DNA of 48,061 bases from a virus. Positions 33,640 through 41,684 of this stretch are shown here, piece by piece (the stretch's first letter is position 1; every line of letters begins with the position of its first letter). The position numbers and the translations under genes were made by a program. The stretch is taken from the IMG/VR virus record IMGVR_UViG_3300022939_001231, positions 1-48,061 of that record; one strand, given 5' to 3'. The notes below the pieces were generated by a model. It saw nothing but the letters and a program-made list of their open reading frames with translations, had not been told where the DNA came from and did not search any database.

Positions 33640-34758
33640 TTAAGCAGCAGTACCATCGTCTATATTGATCCAAGCACCGTTTTGGTAACCTTGGAATCTA
33701 TTATCGCTTGAATTATAAACAACCATCCCGTTCGCTGCAGAAATTGCGTCACGCTCAGCAGTTGTATAACTACCAAATTGTACAAATCCTTGTGCTGTAA
33801 TTGTACCACCAATAGCATCAACAATAGGAGTCGAATCGTCTGCTACTAATGAACCTCTAAAACTTGCAGCATCAACTTGGCCACTAACTACAGCATTACC
33901 TCTTACATCAAGTTTTTCTTGAGGATCGTCGCAGTTGATACCTAGTCTACCTTGTCTGTTAAACACCATAACATTGCTGATACCTGTAGCGCCGGATTCA
34001 TCAAATGTTAAGAAAATAATTCTACCTGGTGAAACGCCGTCGCTTACAGTGGTATACTTGTCAACTGCTAGTTTAATAACTGCTGTAGTTGAATGGTCAG
34101 TACCTGTCCAGCCAGCACCAACCAAGTCAATAATAGTGTCGCCCGGCTGTACTGGATTTGGAGCAGTAAGTGAATCTCTTGCTGCAAAAAAGTCTATATT
34201 TGAACCGTTGCTGCCCGGAGTTAGTGTATTAAAAGTTGCTAGTGTTGGTTGTATAACACCGTCGGATTGTACAAGTAAGTATTCTGTTTGTGTTTGTACG
34301 TTATTAACAACGCCAATAACTAGATTATTAACGCCATCTACAAGTAAACTAGAGTCGTCGCCAAATACACTACCAGTAAGTTCACCGTCAAAAGTATCTG
34401 CTAGTGGATAGTTTGCCGGGACAAACGCTTGTGCAGTAGCATCCCATACTAGAACTTGACCGTCAAGAATTCCAAGCGCATTAACATCAGAAAGATCAAC
34501 CAAAGGAAGTTCACCAGCAACCCAGTCTCCTGTTGGACTATCGTACTGAAGAACGTCACCGTCTTGCGGTAATGCAGCATCTACATCGTTTAATTGACCT
34601 AGTTCATTAACAACTTCGCCGGTAATTCTAACACCACCAACTGTTGTTCCATCACCAACATAAATTTCGTTAGTGTCTGTAATATATACTAGTTCGCCTT
34701 CGGCAGGCGTAATTAATGCTCTTTGTGCATCTGTACCGCGTCTTAATCTAAGGGCCAT
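33640..34758 (-). CDS. Tail-fibre-like structural protein
   Basis: A 372-residue protein opening with MALRLRRGTDAQRALITPAE and GELVYITDTNEIYVGDGTT, the standard N-terminal repeat of phage fibre proteins. The shaft is beta-rich. GRLGINCDDPQEKLDVRG and a C-terminal YNSSDNRFQGYQNGAWINI motif follow, typical of chaperone-like or host-contact tips. AGGAG precedes the ATG, and a late promoter lies 32 bases upstream. It is probably part of the fibre or a whisker-like appendage. Confidence 0.8.
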   Translation of the reverse strand: MALRLRRGTDAQRALITPAEGELVYITDTNEIYVGDGTTVGGVRITGEVVNELGQLNDVDAALPQDGDVLQYDSPTGDWVAGELPLVDLSDVNALGILDGQVLVWDATAQAFVPANYPLADTFDGELTGSVFGDDSSLLVDGVNNLVIGVVNNVQTQTEYLLVQSDGVIQPTLATFNTLTPGSNGSNIDFFAARDSLTAPNPVQPGDTIIDLVGAGWTGTDHSTTAVIKLAVDKYTTVSDGVSPGRIIFLTFDESGATGISNVMVFNRQGRLGINCDDPQEKLDVRGNAVVSGQVDAASFRGSLVADDSTPIVDAIGGTITAQGFVQFGSYTTAERDAISAANGMVVYNSSDNRFQGYQNGAWINIDDGTAA

Positions 34759-34789
34759 CCTTTGAACTCCTGAAATGTTCTGTTATATA

Positions 34790-34797
34790 TATTTATC
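34790..34797 (-). promoter_or_regulatory. T4-type late promoter (GATAAATA)
   Basis: On the - strand GATAAATA is followed by TATATAACAG and then AGGAG before the ATG at 34758. It is one base from the T4 late consensus and identical to the site before the fibre gene at 371. It lies directly after the stop codon of the upstream gene. Confidence 0.55.
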
Positions 34798-34799
34798 TC

Positions 34800-35111
34800 T
34801 TACTTACGTTTCTTCAAAAACTGCCGAGTTCGATTCTTAACATCTTTTATAACTTTTTGTGTATCTAATCTGAAGTCTATATTAGCAATATGCTCACTAT
34901 ATTCATCGAAAAAGGTAGCAAGACTAGTTTCTAAATCTTCGTTACTAGCCTTAGCAGTCTTTTCTAAATCAATTTCCCACATTTTTCCGTCCTTAAATTC
35001 AACACGGACGGAAACTAGATATTCAACAGGAATAGTCTGTATCTCTACATCCTTAAATACCTCTGGCCAGTGTCTTACTACTTCGGGGGGAAAACGACCA
35101 CTTTTAGACAC
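34800..35111 (-). CDS. Small basic conserved phage protein, unknown function
   Basis: About 103 residues if it starts at GTG 35111, which overlaps the upstream stop region by 8 bases. A TTG at 35150 would add 13 residues but overlaps the upstream gene by 47 bases. The core VEYLVSVRVEFKDGKMWEID is a clear beta-hairpin, followed by an acidic helix and a very basic end (KNRTRQFLKKRK). I know similar small proteins from marine T4-like phages, without function. It lies in a run of core genes. Confidence 0.6.
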   Translation of the reverse strand: MSKSGRFPPEVVRHWPEVFKDVEIQTIPVEYLVSVRVEFKDGKMWEIDLEKTAKASNEDLETSLATFFDEYSEHIANIDFRLDTQKVIKDVKNRTRQFLKKRK

Positions 35112-35718
35112 TTTCTTCTGTTTTCTTCGTTTTCTTCTTAGTAGGAACAAGTTCTTCTGCTTGTTCTCTTAAGGCCTTTGCTTCCTTAAAAAGTGCATCT
35201 GCTTGTGAACGATACTGTGCGGCCAACTGCTCGTCTGTAAGTACACCATCACTGGCTGCAACTGGTGCTGTTTCTTCTGTATACAACGCAGCCGCATCTA
35301 CTGCACCTTCCGGTGCTGGAGCAATTGACGGTGTTGTACGCATTGCTAAATCGCCTACAGTAACACCTTTCTGTTGTGCAATTACTTCGTTAAGCTCAGA
35401 GAGTTTAATAGTAGTATTTGCGTTAGGTGTCATTTCTACGTCTGCTGTAGGAACTTTGCGCATCTTACCTGTTGTATGGAAGCCTGCAAGCATGTTGCGT
35501 CCGTCGGGCAAGTATGCACGAGCCATTGCTACTGCAAATTCTTCTGCTTCTTGTCCAGCGGCAGATTCAACAGCTCTCATTAGAGCATCGTGTTCGTCTG
35601 CTGATAAATTTTCTGTAGTGATAACTACGCAGTTCTCTGGTTCATCTGGAACTACGCGATATGCAACTACAACTTTTCTTCTATTTGCGGCAATTCTACC
35701 GACATGTTTTAGTGCCAT
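35104..35718 (-). CDS. Conserved marine T4-like phage protein, unknown function
   Basis: A 204-residue protein. The N-terminal 110 residues are well structured (HVGRIAANRRKVVVAYRVVP ... ADEHDALMRAVESAAGQ ... LPDGRNMLAGFH). The C-terminal half is low in complexity, rich in Ala, Pro, Glu and Lys, and ends in a Lys-rich coiled coil. Proteins with this N-terminus are common in marine T4-like phages, where their role is not established. It starts just after the stop of the small gene upstream. Confidence 0.7.
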   Translation of the reverse strand: MALKHVGRIAANRRKVVVAYRVVPDEPENCVVITTENLSADEHDALMRAVESAAGQEAEEFAVAMARAYLPDGRNMLAGFHTTGKMRKVPTADVEMTPNANTTIKLSELNEVIAQQKGVTVGDLAMRTTPSIAPAPEGAVDAAALYTEETAPVAASDGVLTDEQLAAQYRSQADALFKEAKALREQAEELVPTKKKTKKTEESV

Positions 35719-35719
35719 A

Positions 35720-35968
35720 TTACGCTCCTTGTTGTGGCTGTGCCTTGGCTACTGCATCTAGGAATGTTTCTAGTTTTGCGTATGTTTGACCAACCGTCAT
35801 CATTTCATTCGGTTTAAATGCACCACGCTGACTTGCAACATCAATAATTGATTTTAAGTTCTGCAAATCTTGTACAGTTAAATCCGGACCTTGTTGTGTA
35901 GGTGCTTCAGGTGCAGTTGCAGCCTCTGGTGCGGCTGTTGCTTCGGAAACTTTTTTCTCGTCGCTCAT
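35720..35968 (-). CDS. Small conserved phage protein, unknown function
   Basis: An 82-residue protein. The first 30 residues are disordered (Ala, Pro, Glu, Thr). The remainder (LTVQDLQNLKSIIDVASQRG ... YAKLETFLDAVAKAQ) is a helical pair that probably mediates oligomerisation. An AAGGAG ribosome-binding site precedes the ATG. The stop is followed one base later by the next start. Genes of this kind accompany the preceding one in marine T4-like phages. No role is known to me. Confidence 0.65.
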   Translation of the reverse strand: MSDEKKVSEATAAPEAATAPEAPTQQGPDLTVQDLQNLKSIIDVASQRGAFKPNEMMTVGQTYAKLETFLDAVAKAQPQQGA

Positions 35969-36007
35969 ATTTTTAAACTCCTTACGTTATATATATGCGT
36001 ACTTTAT

Positions 36008-36298
36008 TTAATTATATTTCAAATGTGGACACGCCAACATGAAATAACTCATGTCTTTGTTCTCTTCAAACCCTACTGTAACAACATTAACCATTTTTCT
36101 TTGGTCGTCTAGTGTTACATTACGGCTTAAATAGAACCTTTTCTTACAGTTCTTTTTAATCCACTTAGCAATACTTTGCTCCATATTGTAAGTATAGGGT
36201 AAATTAATATATTCAAAGTGAGGTGGTGCTGATTTTACCTGCCTCACGTTGAAAACGTTTAATGGATTTGGATCTTTTCTATGCAGCATGTTCTTCAT
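36008..36298 (-). CDS. Small protein of unknown function
   Basis: A 96-residue basic protein (CKKRFYLSRNVTLDDQRKMV, then VTVGFEENKDMSYFMLACP), apparently an alpha/beta fold. It overlaps the 3' end of the VWA metallopeptidase gene by 20 bases and is probably co-expressed with it. No motif links it to peptidase function. Confidence 0.6.
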   Translation of the reverse strand: MKNMLHRKDPNPLNVFNVRQVKSAPPHFEYINLPYTYNMEQSIAKWIKKNCKKRFYLSRNVTLDDQRKMVNVVTVGFEENKDMSYFMLACPHLKYN

Positions 36299-37571
36299 AG
36301 TGTGCAGTTATACCAAATGGTGCTTGTACGTTTTTGTCATGGTGTGAATGTAGCACAAAAATAGTATCGCAGTAATTGTCATCACCCCAACTATCCCAAG
36401 CATAACCGTCTGTGAACATGATAAACTTTTTAGGAATAATGTCGTTTTCTTTCATATACTCCCAGTTACACATGAAGTCGGTGCCACCACCACCCATAAT
36501 TTCATAATCACTAAGATCATCGCCGCTATCTGCGCTGTAATCTTGTTCGTTATAAACTTTAGTGTCAAAACACCAAATTTTAACATTGTAGTCTTTGAAC
36601 TCGTCCATAATACCTTTGACTTCACTCAAAAACACTTTTGCCTGTTCGTCGCCAATTGACCCTGACATATCTAATGATACGCAAATATCAATCTGTTGTG
36701 CAAAGTTTTGTCCAGGCAGGATAGCACCAGTGTGCCAACCTTTGCGTGAAGGACGACTAAATGTAAAATCATGTCTAATAGTAGACTGAATCTGTTGGCG
36801 CAGTATTTCACGCCAGTTCATTTTAGGTTCTGTAAGTTCTTTGATCATACGTTCGACACCTGCAGGAACATTACCAGCACCAGCAGTTTGTGCCGCTGAG
36901 ATCATATTTTCTTTAATCTCGTCACGAATTTTACGTAGATCTTCTTTAGAATATTTAGGACGTTTTTTGCTAATCTTGTTGCCGTTTGAATCTTCACCTT
37001 CGGAACCACTGTCGCCTTCGCCTTCGTTATCGCCCCAATCAAGGTGTTCGTCTAAAAGTTCACCTAGTTGTTTTAATTGTTCTTCGTCATACTTGCCAAA
37101 AATGTCGTCGTATACTGCTTCAGAAGTCCAGTTTTCGTATTTGAAATCTTGGAAGCAGTCAACAAGTTTAGGCATTTCGCCAATACGATCACGAACAAGT
37201 GTATTGTTCACAATGTAGTCAGCGGCAATATTATAAATTTGTGGATCGCGATCTTCTCTGCGTTCTAAGTGATCAAATACACAGTGCAAGATCTCATGTG
37301 CAATAACGAACTCAATTTCTTTGTTCGACATTGCATTAAAAAATTGTGTGTTGAAGTATAAATTACGACCGTCTACAGCCGCAGTAGGACACCAATCATC
37401 TGCAGACATAATGCGCAAACGAGTTGCCATGTTGCCAAAAAATGGATGGCGAAGTAGCAAGCCTACTCGTGCAACAATAATACGGTCGAGTACTTCGACT
37501 CGCATTTCTTCTAGTTGTTCGGGAGTAATGTTGGGGTCCGGAGTCCAACTTGTTTTGCTCATATCTGACAT
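36279..37571 (-). CDS. VWA-domain metallopeptidase-like protein (MoxR partner)
   Basis: A 430-residue protein. The N-terminal domain contains HEILHCVFDH (residues 92-101), a zinc-protease-type HExxH with a further His. An acidic linker rich in Gly, Ser, Glu and Asp (about residues 185-210) follows. The C-terminal VWA-type domain has a MIDAS motif (DMSGS) and GGGGTDF. The order matches the putative metallopeptidase/VWA family that travels with MoxR ATPases. It has its own consensus promoter (37606-37634), next to the MoxR gene upstream. It probably remodels or matures a protein complex during infection. Confidence 0.8.
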   Translation of the reverse strand: MSDMSKTSWTPDPNITPEQLEEMRVEVLDRIIVARVGLLLRHPFFGNMATRLRIMSADDWCPTAAVDGRNLYFNTQFFNAMSNKEIEFVIAHEILHCVFDHLERREDRDPQIYNIAADYIVNNTLVRDRIGEMPKLVDCFQDFKYENWTSEAVYDDIFGKYDEEQLKQLGELLDEHLDWGDNEGEGDSGSEGEDSNGNKISKKRPKYSKEDLRKIRDEIKENMISAAQTAGAGNVPAGVERMIKELTEPKMNWREILRQQIQSTIRHDFTFSRPSRKGWHTGAILPGQNFAQQIDICVSLDMSGSIGDEQAKVFLSEVKGIMDEFKDYNVKIWCFDTKVYNEQDYSADSGDDLSDYEIMGGGGTDFMCNWEYMKENDIIPKKFIMFTDGYAWDSWGDDNYCDTIFVLHSHHDKNVQAPFGITAHYEEHAA

Positions 37572-37605
37572 TGTGCTACGTGTCCTTCTCTAACGTTATG
37601 TATAT

Positions 37606-37634
37606 ATTATAGCAATATTTACTCAGTTTGTCAA
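37606..37634 (-). promoter_or_regulatory. Consensus sigma-70 promoter for the VWA gene
   Basis: On the - strand: TTGACA (37634-37629), 17-base spacer, TATAAT (37611-37606). Both hexamers are perfect. The ATG is at 37571 with GAGAAGG as ribosome-binding site. The first transcribed bases include TATATACATAACGTTA, a run also seen near other - strand promoters here. Confidence 0.85.
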
Positions 37635-37643
37635 CCAGAAAAT

Positions 37644-37671
37644 AAGAGTGGGTCCAAAAGAACCCACTCTT
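37644..37671 (-). terminator. Rho-independent-type terminator after the MoxR gene
   Basis: A 10-base-pair stem (AAGAGTGGGT / ACCCACTCTT) with an 8-base loop, read on the - strand and followed by a T-rich stretch (ATTTTC). It lies 9 bases beyond the stop codon of the MoxR gene and just before the next promoter, so it separates the two units. Confidence 0.75.
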
Positions 37672-37679
37672 TTCTCACA

Positions 37680-38768
37680 TTATACTGCTTGTGCAGCCTT
37701 AATGTATTTTCCGAAACGATCGTGAAACTCATCAAAGCATTCCACCTCGTCTGGATCGATGGGCAATTCGTATTGTGTAAGGGCAAGTTTGATACCCATT
37801 ACAACAAGTTCAGTATCGAAATTATCCATCGCAAACCGCAGGAAGTTGTTGACTTTGTCATCAAACTTTTTATCACCTTTGTCTGATGCATCTTTCAACT
37901 CATAGCAAAGAGAAACAGTAAGGGAATACATAGCACTGATTTCTTTAGTCTGCATCTCTTTCACTTTGCCTGCGAGAATGTCAGTTGGGTTAGGCATGCT
38001 CGATGCAACTTTGCGGTGAGCCATAAACTTGACAGCCAAACCTTCACCAACCGAACCTGATACAAGATCCGTTGTAGTTTCTTCGTCGTGGTCTTCGTCT
38101 TCAATCAGTTCAGAAACAAAAGACCATGAACGAGGTGTTGCAAAAGAACGGCTCGGTGACTTTGGATCAAAGTCGTATAAGTCTTTCTTAGCAAACGTTA
38201 AGTAACCTACAACATCCTTGTGAATGTTGTTGTTAACTGCCCACTGAAACCAGTCGTCAAAGTCAACTGTCATTTCTAAGTGAACAAAACGGTTAGCCAA
38301 CGGAGCAGGCATTCTGTAAGTAACACCTTTGTCTGCTTCGCGGTTACCTGCCGCAACAATAAGAACGTTGTCGGGCAGTACATATTGTCCAACCTTACGA
38401 TTGAGAATCAACTGGTACGCAGCCGCTTGTACTGCTGGCGCTGCCGAGTTCATCTCATCGAGGAACAAGATAATGTATTTGTGTTTTGCAGCCAATTCCT
38501 CTGTAGGAAGTTCTGCAGGTGCCGCCCACACCATTTTGTTATCGTTAGCCGCATAATAAGGAATACCCTTAATATCTGTTGGCTCCCAAAGTGACAAACG
38601 AATGTCAATTACGTGGGCCTCCATATAATCACCAATTTGGTGAATAATGTCTGATTTACCAATACCTGGAGGACCCCACAGGAAGATTGGACGCTTTTTA
38701 GCAAAAGCCCGTTGAATTGATTTTTTAGCCTTGTTAGGCGTTACAGTGCGTAGTGCTGAATTTTCCAT
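37680..38768 (-). CDS. MoxR-family AAA+ ATPase
   Basis: A 362-residue protein. Walker A is WGPPGIGKSD (residues 31-40) and Walker B is IILFLDEMN (about 96-105). VAAGNREAD is sensor 1, and ANRFVHLEM marks the arginine-finger region typical of MoxR proteins. MoxR ATPases act as chaperones for complex assembly, usually with a VWA partner, which here is the next gene downstream. Both genes have their own sigma-70-type promoters. Confidence 0.88.
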   Translation of the reverse strand: MENSALRTVTPNKAKKSIQRAFAKKRPIFLWGPPGIGKSDIIHQIGDYMEAHVIDIRLSLWEPTDIKGIPYYAANDNKMVWAAPAELPTEELAAKHKYIILFLDEMNSAAPAVQAAAYQLILNRKVGQYVLPDNVLIVAAGNREADKGVTYRMPAPLANRFVHLEMTVDFDDWFQWAVNNNIHKDVVGYLTFAKKDLYDFDPKSPSRSFATPRSWSFVSELIEDEDHDEETTTDLVSGSVGEGLAVKFMAHRKVASSMPNPTDILAGKVKEMQTKEISAMYSLTVSLCYELKDASDKGDKKFDDKVNNFLRFAMDNFDTELVVMGIKLALTQYELPIDPDEVECFDEFHDRFGKYIKAAQAV

Positions 38769-38817
38769 TTGTATTACCCTTCTTAGTCATCAGTGCTTAA
38801 TTTCTAACTATGTATAT

Positions 38818-38845
38818 ATAATAGCATCACTACAGCAAAAGTCAA
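38818..38845 (-). promoter_or_regulatory. Sigma-70-type promoter for the MoxR gene
   Basis: On the - strand: TTGACT (38845-38840), 16-base spacer, TATTAT (38823-38818), with the ATG at 38768. One mismatch in each hexamer. The transcript start region reads TATATACATAGTTAGA, nearly the same as before the VWA gene. The remaining intergenic bases up to 38883 show only an AT-rich stretch. Confidence 0.7.
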
Positions 38846-38883
38846 CCTTTTTGTGTAAAAAAATTCTCTTTTAAATCAATAAC

Positions 38884-39267
38884 TTAGGATTTTTCTTGTC
38901 TTTTTAGTGCTTTTGTTAAGCCGTATTTGCGCAAATCACCACTAAAAAGTGTAAGTTCGACCGCTTTCTTTTCGTCCGTTACTGTAATACTTCTGTTTGT
39001 AAGAAAGTAAGGACAATCAATAAACTGATCTAAAAATATTATTACTTGGGTAGTAAGCGGCATGTCTTTTGGATAAGGTATATCATATGTAGCAAGTTCT
39101 ATTTGTTTTAAGATATTATAACCTTCTTCTGTAAGCCTTAATCCGCCTGATCCCTTGCTACGAGTATTTTGCCACCAAAGCGGCATGTACTGTTTAACAT
39201 TAGTGTCAGAAGTTGCTTTTCCTAACTCTTTTAAAAAGATCTTAGTATAAGTTTCTTTCCAACTCAT
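38884..39267 (-). CDS. Conserved phage protein, unknown function
   Basis: A 127-residue protein. SGGLRLTEEGYNILKQIELA resembles a winged-helix or recognition-helix segment, and RSITVTDEKKAVELTLFSGD follows. A DNA-binding or small enzymatic role is possible but not shown by clear motifs. It overlaps the upstream gene by 4 bases and is read from the late promoter at 39587-39594. Confidence 0.6.
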   Translation of the reverse strand: MSWKETYTKIFLKELGKATSDTNVKQYMPLWWQNTRSKGSGGLRLTEEGYNILKQIELATYDIPYPKDMPLTTQVIIFLDQFIDCPYFLTNRSITVTDEKKAVELTLFSGDLRKYGLTKALKRQEKS

Positions 39268-39557
39268 TCTTCTTCATTCACTTGTTCGCCAGAAGTTAGT
39301 TTAACCACAGTAAAATCCTGTGTGTTAAACATTTTGTTTAATTTTTCTGATAGATTAAATGCGTGTCCTGGATTAGAAAAACTTGTTTTCTTGTATTTTG
39401 GGCCGGGATAATTTGTTAACGCATTTGAACTTTTTAGATTAAAAGGTTTTTGTTGATAAAATACTGCCCATATGGCATCGGCTTCCAAAACCTGTTCGGC
39501 ACGATATGTTTTGCTATCTACATATTCTAAAAGTATATTTGGCTTTGGTCTACTCAT
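39264..39557 (-). CDS. Small conserved phage protein, unknown function
   Basis: A 97-residue protein (TYRAEQVLEADAIWAVFYQQ, then PFNLKSSNALTNYPGPKYKK). It is rich in aromatic residues and basic in the middle, with an acidic end (GEQVNEEE). It is first in a two-gene unit behind a late-type promoter, which suggests a late role. Similar small proteins are familiar from marine T4-like phages. Function unknown. Confidence 0.6.
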   Translation of the reverse strand: MSRPKPNILLEYVDSKTYRAEQVLEADAIWAVFYQQKPFNLKSSNALTNYPGPKYKKTSFSNPGHAFNLSEKLNKMFNTQDFTVVKLTSGEQVNEEE

Positions 39558-39586
39558 ATACGTAATTCCTTAATTAACTACGTATA

Positions 39587-39594
39587 TATTTATC
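39587..39594 (-). promoter_or_regulatory. T4-type late promoter (GATAAATA)
   Basis: GATAAATA on the - strand, followed by TATACGTAGTTAATTAAGG and an ATG at 39557. It is the same octamer as the late-type sites at 335 and 34790. Confidence 0.5.
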
Positions 39595-39610
39595 TTTTTT
39601 AACCGAGTAG

Positions 39611-39841
39611 TTAACCCCAGCCGTTGCCTTGGTCTAATTTAATTTCTATAGTTTGGTTATCTTGTTGAGACGCAACAAGTTTTTCAAGATCGCCGTGTAA
39701 TCTTCCCATTACAATACCAAGTGTAAATGCAAGATTCTTAGCATTTTGAATGTCAATACGTAATTCTTTTGCTCTACTTGCCTCGGCATTTTTTACTGCT
39801 TGTATAAAACGCTCTATTTCTTTTGTGTTAAGAGGTTCCAT
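39611..39841 (-). CDS. Small protein of unknown function
   Basis: A 76-residue, mostly helical protein (NTKEIERFIQAVKNAEASRA, then AFTLGIVMGRLHGDLEKLVA). The helices are amphipathic and suggest a coiled-coil or subunit-contact role. It overlaps the upstream gene by 14 bases and belongs to the RNase H operon. Confidence 0.6.
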   Translation of the reverse strand: MEPLNTKEIERFIQAVKNAEASRAKELRIDIQNAKNLAFTLGIVMGRLHGDLEKLVASQQDNQTIEIKLDQGNGWG

Positions 39842-40310
39842 TATTTGCCTTGCTTAATGCCGTTTTCATTTCTAGTTCAGTTTTAAACGGACCTTGACTT
39901 TCGTAACGTTCAATAGTAATTAGTTTAGGACAAAAACTTTTGACCCAACCTTTGTCAAAATGAATAATATAGTAACCTGCACAATACAAACTTTTTGACT
40001 TCTCGCTCTTAGTAAATAACGGAAGTCTGCGTTTTACATCATACATTTCATTAAACGGTTGTACACTAGTATTAAATCCATGAACTTCATAAGATTTTTC
40101 TGTACTTTCGATGTTTGTAGTTGCTTCGCCCCATTCGATGTTAACACCGAACTTACGTTTCATCTGGCGTGTATTATCAAAAAAGCAAGTTTCTACTGCA
40201 CTTGCAAATATATAGCGTTCATCATTGTAGGACATTGTTCCTACTTTTTCACCGTTGTTTTCAACGATCCAAAATTTATCTTTTAAAACTGGTTTTGCTC
40301 TAAGTGTCAC
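39828..40310 (-). CDS. Conserved phage protein, unknown function
   Basis: A 160-residue protein. I chose GTG at 40310, which overlaps the stop of the RNase H gene as GTGA. The longer frame upstream is only the antisense-frame extension into that gene. The sequence is beta-rich (KFWIVENNGEKVGTMSYNDE, IHFDKGWVKSFCPKLITIER). I see no catalytic motif. Tight coupling to RNase H suggests a replication-linked role, but this is position only. Confidence 0.6.
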   Translation of the reverse strand: MTLRAKPVLKDKFWIVENNGEKVGTMSYNDERYIFASAVETCFFDNTRQMKRKFGVNIEWGEATTNIESTEKSYEVHGFNTSVQPFNEMYDVKRRLPLFTKSEKSKSLYCAGYYIIHFDKGWVKSFCPKLITIERYESQGPFKTELEMKTALSKANNGTS

Positions 40311-41290
40311 TGTGGGTACCTCGCTTGTAGCGGTTCTGCAAAAGTTGCTGCTTGATCTGCAACTCGTTGTAAATCCCATTTTGCACAAAACTTCATAAGT
40401 CTCATGCCTACTTGTGAAATGGATTTAGGCTCAACTTCTGCTATGGTATTATTAATTATCTCTTTTATATCTGCTGGTTGTGCAGATAAATCACACAATA
40501 CAACGTTACGATTGTAGTCATCTAACACACGATGTTCTTCACCATTATGATCTACCCAACGCTGTAGCATCATGTTATTCCAATTATAGCCTTTTGTATT
40601 CTTATCTTCAAATGCTTCGATAAGACCGACTTTGTTCTTTGTGCCTTTCTTGCGTACACCTGGATAAGCACTAAACACGTTGTCACTAGTGTCACCACGC
40701 ATACACTTTTCAAACAACATAAACGCAGGATCCGGAGCAGGCTTAGGTTCGCCTGTTTTCTTGTCTACAACAGGCTTACCTTTGTCTGTAAAATAACCTT
40801 CATGTGTAATAGTAGTGTTGCTAACACCATTGTATTGACGTACATTGGGTGCAATTAGTTGTGCAAAGTCACCGTCAGTTGAAATAATAACATGATCATC
40901 GTTAGGGTGATTCTGCACCCAACCTGCAATAAGATCATCTGCTTCTAGTTGTGGATGACGGATCATAGTGCAGTTAGTCTTTGTATCAATAAACTCTTTG
41001 AATTCATCAAAGATTTCCCAAAACACTTTGTCTTCTTCTGCTTCACGTGGGCTCATAGCATCGCGAGTTTCTTGTCTATTACGTTTGTAAGGCTCGTAAT
41101 AATCCTTGCGCCATGAGCGTCCTTCTAAGCAAAAAACAACATGATCTGCATCAAAGTCTTGCCAAGCCTTCTTAATACTCTGCAATGTAACATGTAGCGC
41201 CATACCGACCTTTGTGTCAATATCACCACGTACAACATGTCGTGCGCGGAAGAAAGTATTTGCTGTATCAACTAGTACGTAGGTTGCCAT
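40307..41290 (-). CDS. rnh: T4-type RNase H (5'-3' exonuclease)
   Basis: A 327-residue FEN-family nuclease. Acidic metal ligands are visible in YVLVDTANTFFRA (D8), LEADDLIAGW, STDGDFAQL and MRGDTSDNV. These are the motifs of T4 RNase H and related 5' nucleases that remove RNA primers during lagging-strand synthesis. Length fits T4 RNase H (about 305). It is in an operon with the HhH glycosylase gene, overlapping it by 23 bases. Confidence 0.88.
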   Translation of the reverse strand: MATYVLVDTANTFFRARHVVRGDIDTKVGMALHVTLQSIKKAWQDFDADHVVFCLEGRSWRKDYYEPYKRNRQETRDAMSPREAEEDKVFWEIFDEFKEFIDTKTNCTMIRHPQLEADDLIAGWVQNHPNDDHVIISTDGDFAQLIAPNVRQYNGVSNTTITHEGYFTDKGKPVVDKKTGEPKPAPDPAFMLFEKCMRGDTSDNVFSAYPGVRKKGTKNKVGLIEAFEDKNTKGYNWNNMMLQRWVDHNGEEHRVLDDYNRNVVLCDLSAQPADIKEIINNTIAEVEPKSISQVGMRLMKFCAKWDLQRVADQAATFAEPLQARYPQ

Positions 41291-41684
41291 TTAATTCCTC
41301 GTCTATATAACGTTTCAATTCGTGGTCACCGACATCTTCAGGTATCTCATTTTTGTAAAATAATCGATAACTGTCACTGCCATATTTCCCAATTCCATAT
41401 AACATAGTAGCATCATTTCCGTCCCATGTCAAGTAATCTTTTGACATTCTACGTAAGCGGTTTTCACGTACATTTACCATTCCTAATGGCTCTATAAGCA
41501 TTTTAATTAGTTTAGGAGATGCTCGTAAAAAACTTTGCGGAGTTGGGCAATATTCAAATAGTTTTGGAAGAACTCTTTTTACTTGTTTACGGTTTGTTTG
41601 GTTTAAACAAATAACGCCAACCATATGCTGCCAAACAGATTTAACTTGTTGTTGCACCATTAAATCGTCACGCATGATATTCAT
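41268..41684 (-). CDS. HhH-GPD DNA glycosylase, MBD4-like
   Basis: A 138-residue protein. The core reads LFEYCPTPQSFLRASPKLI, then LGMVNVRENRLRRMS, then LYGIGKYGSDSYRLF (helix-hairpin-helix, residues about 95-109) and DVGDHELKRYIDE with the expected catalytic Asp at 120. The last segment matches the HKLxKY region of MBD4-type glycosylases, which excise T or U from G mismatches. There is no Fe-S cysteine cluster as in endonuclease III. Small size suggests a bare catalytic domain. Confidence 0.7.
   Translation of the reverse strand: MNIMRDDLMVQQQVKSVWQHMVGVICLNQTNRKQVKRVLPKLFEYCPTPQSFLRASPKLIKMLIEPLGMVNVRENRLRRMSKDYLTWDGNDATMLYGIGKYGSDSYRLFYKNEIPEDVGDHELKRYIDEELNGNLRTS

Noticed and set aside
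33935-34411. A 158-residue open frame on the + strand
   Set aside because: It is antisense to the fibre gene on the - strand, which has a good start, late promoter and fibre motifs.
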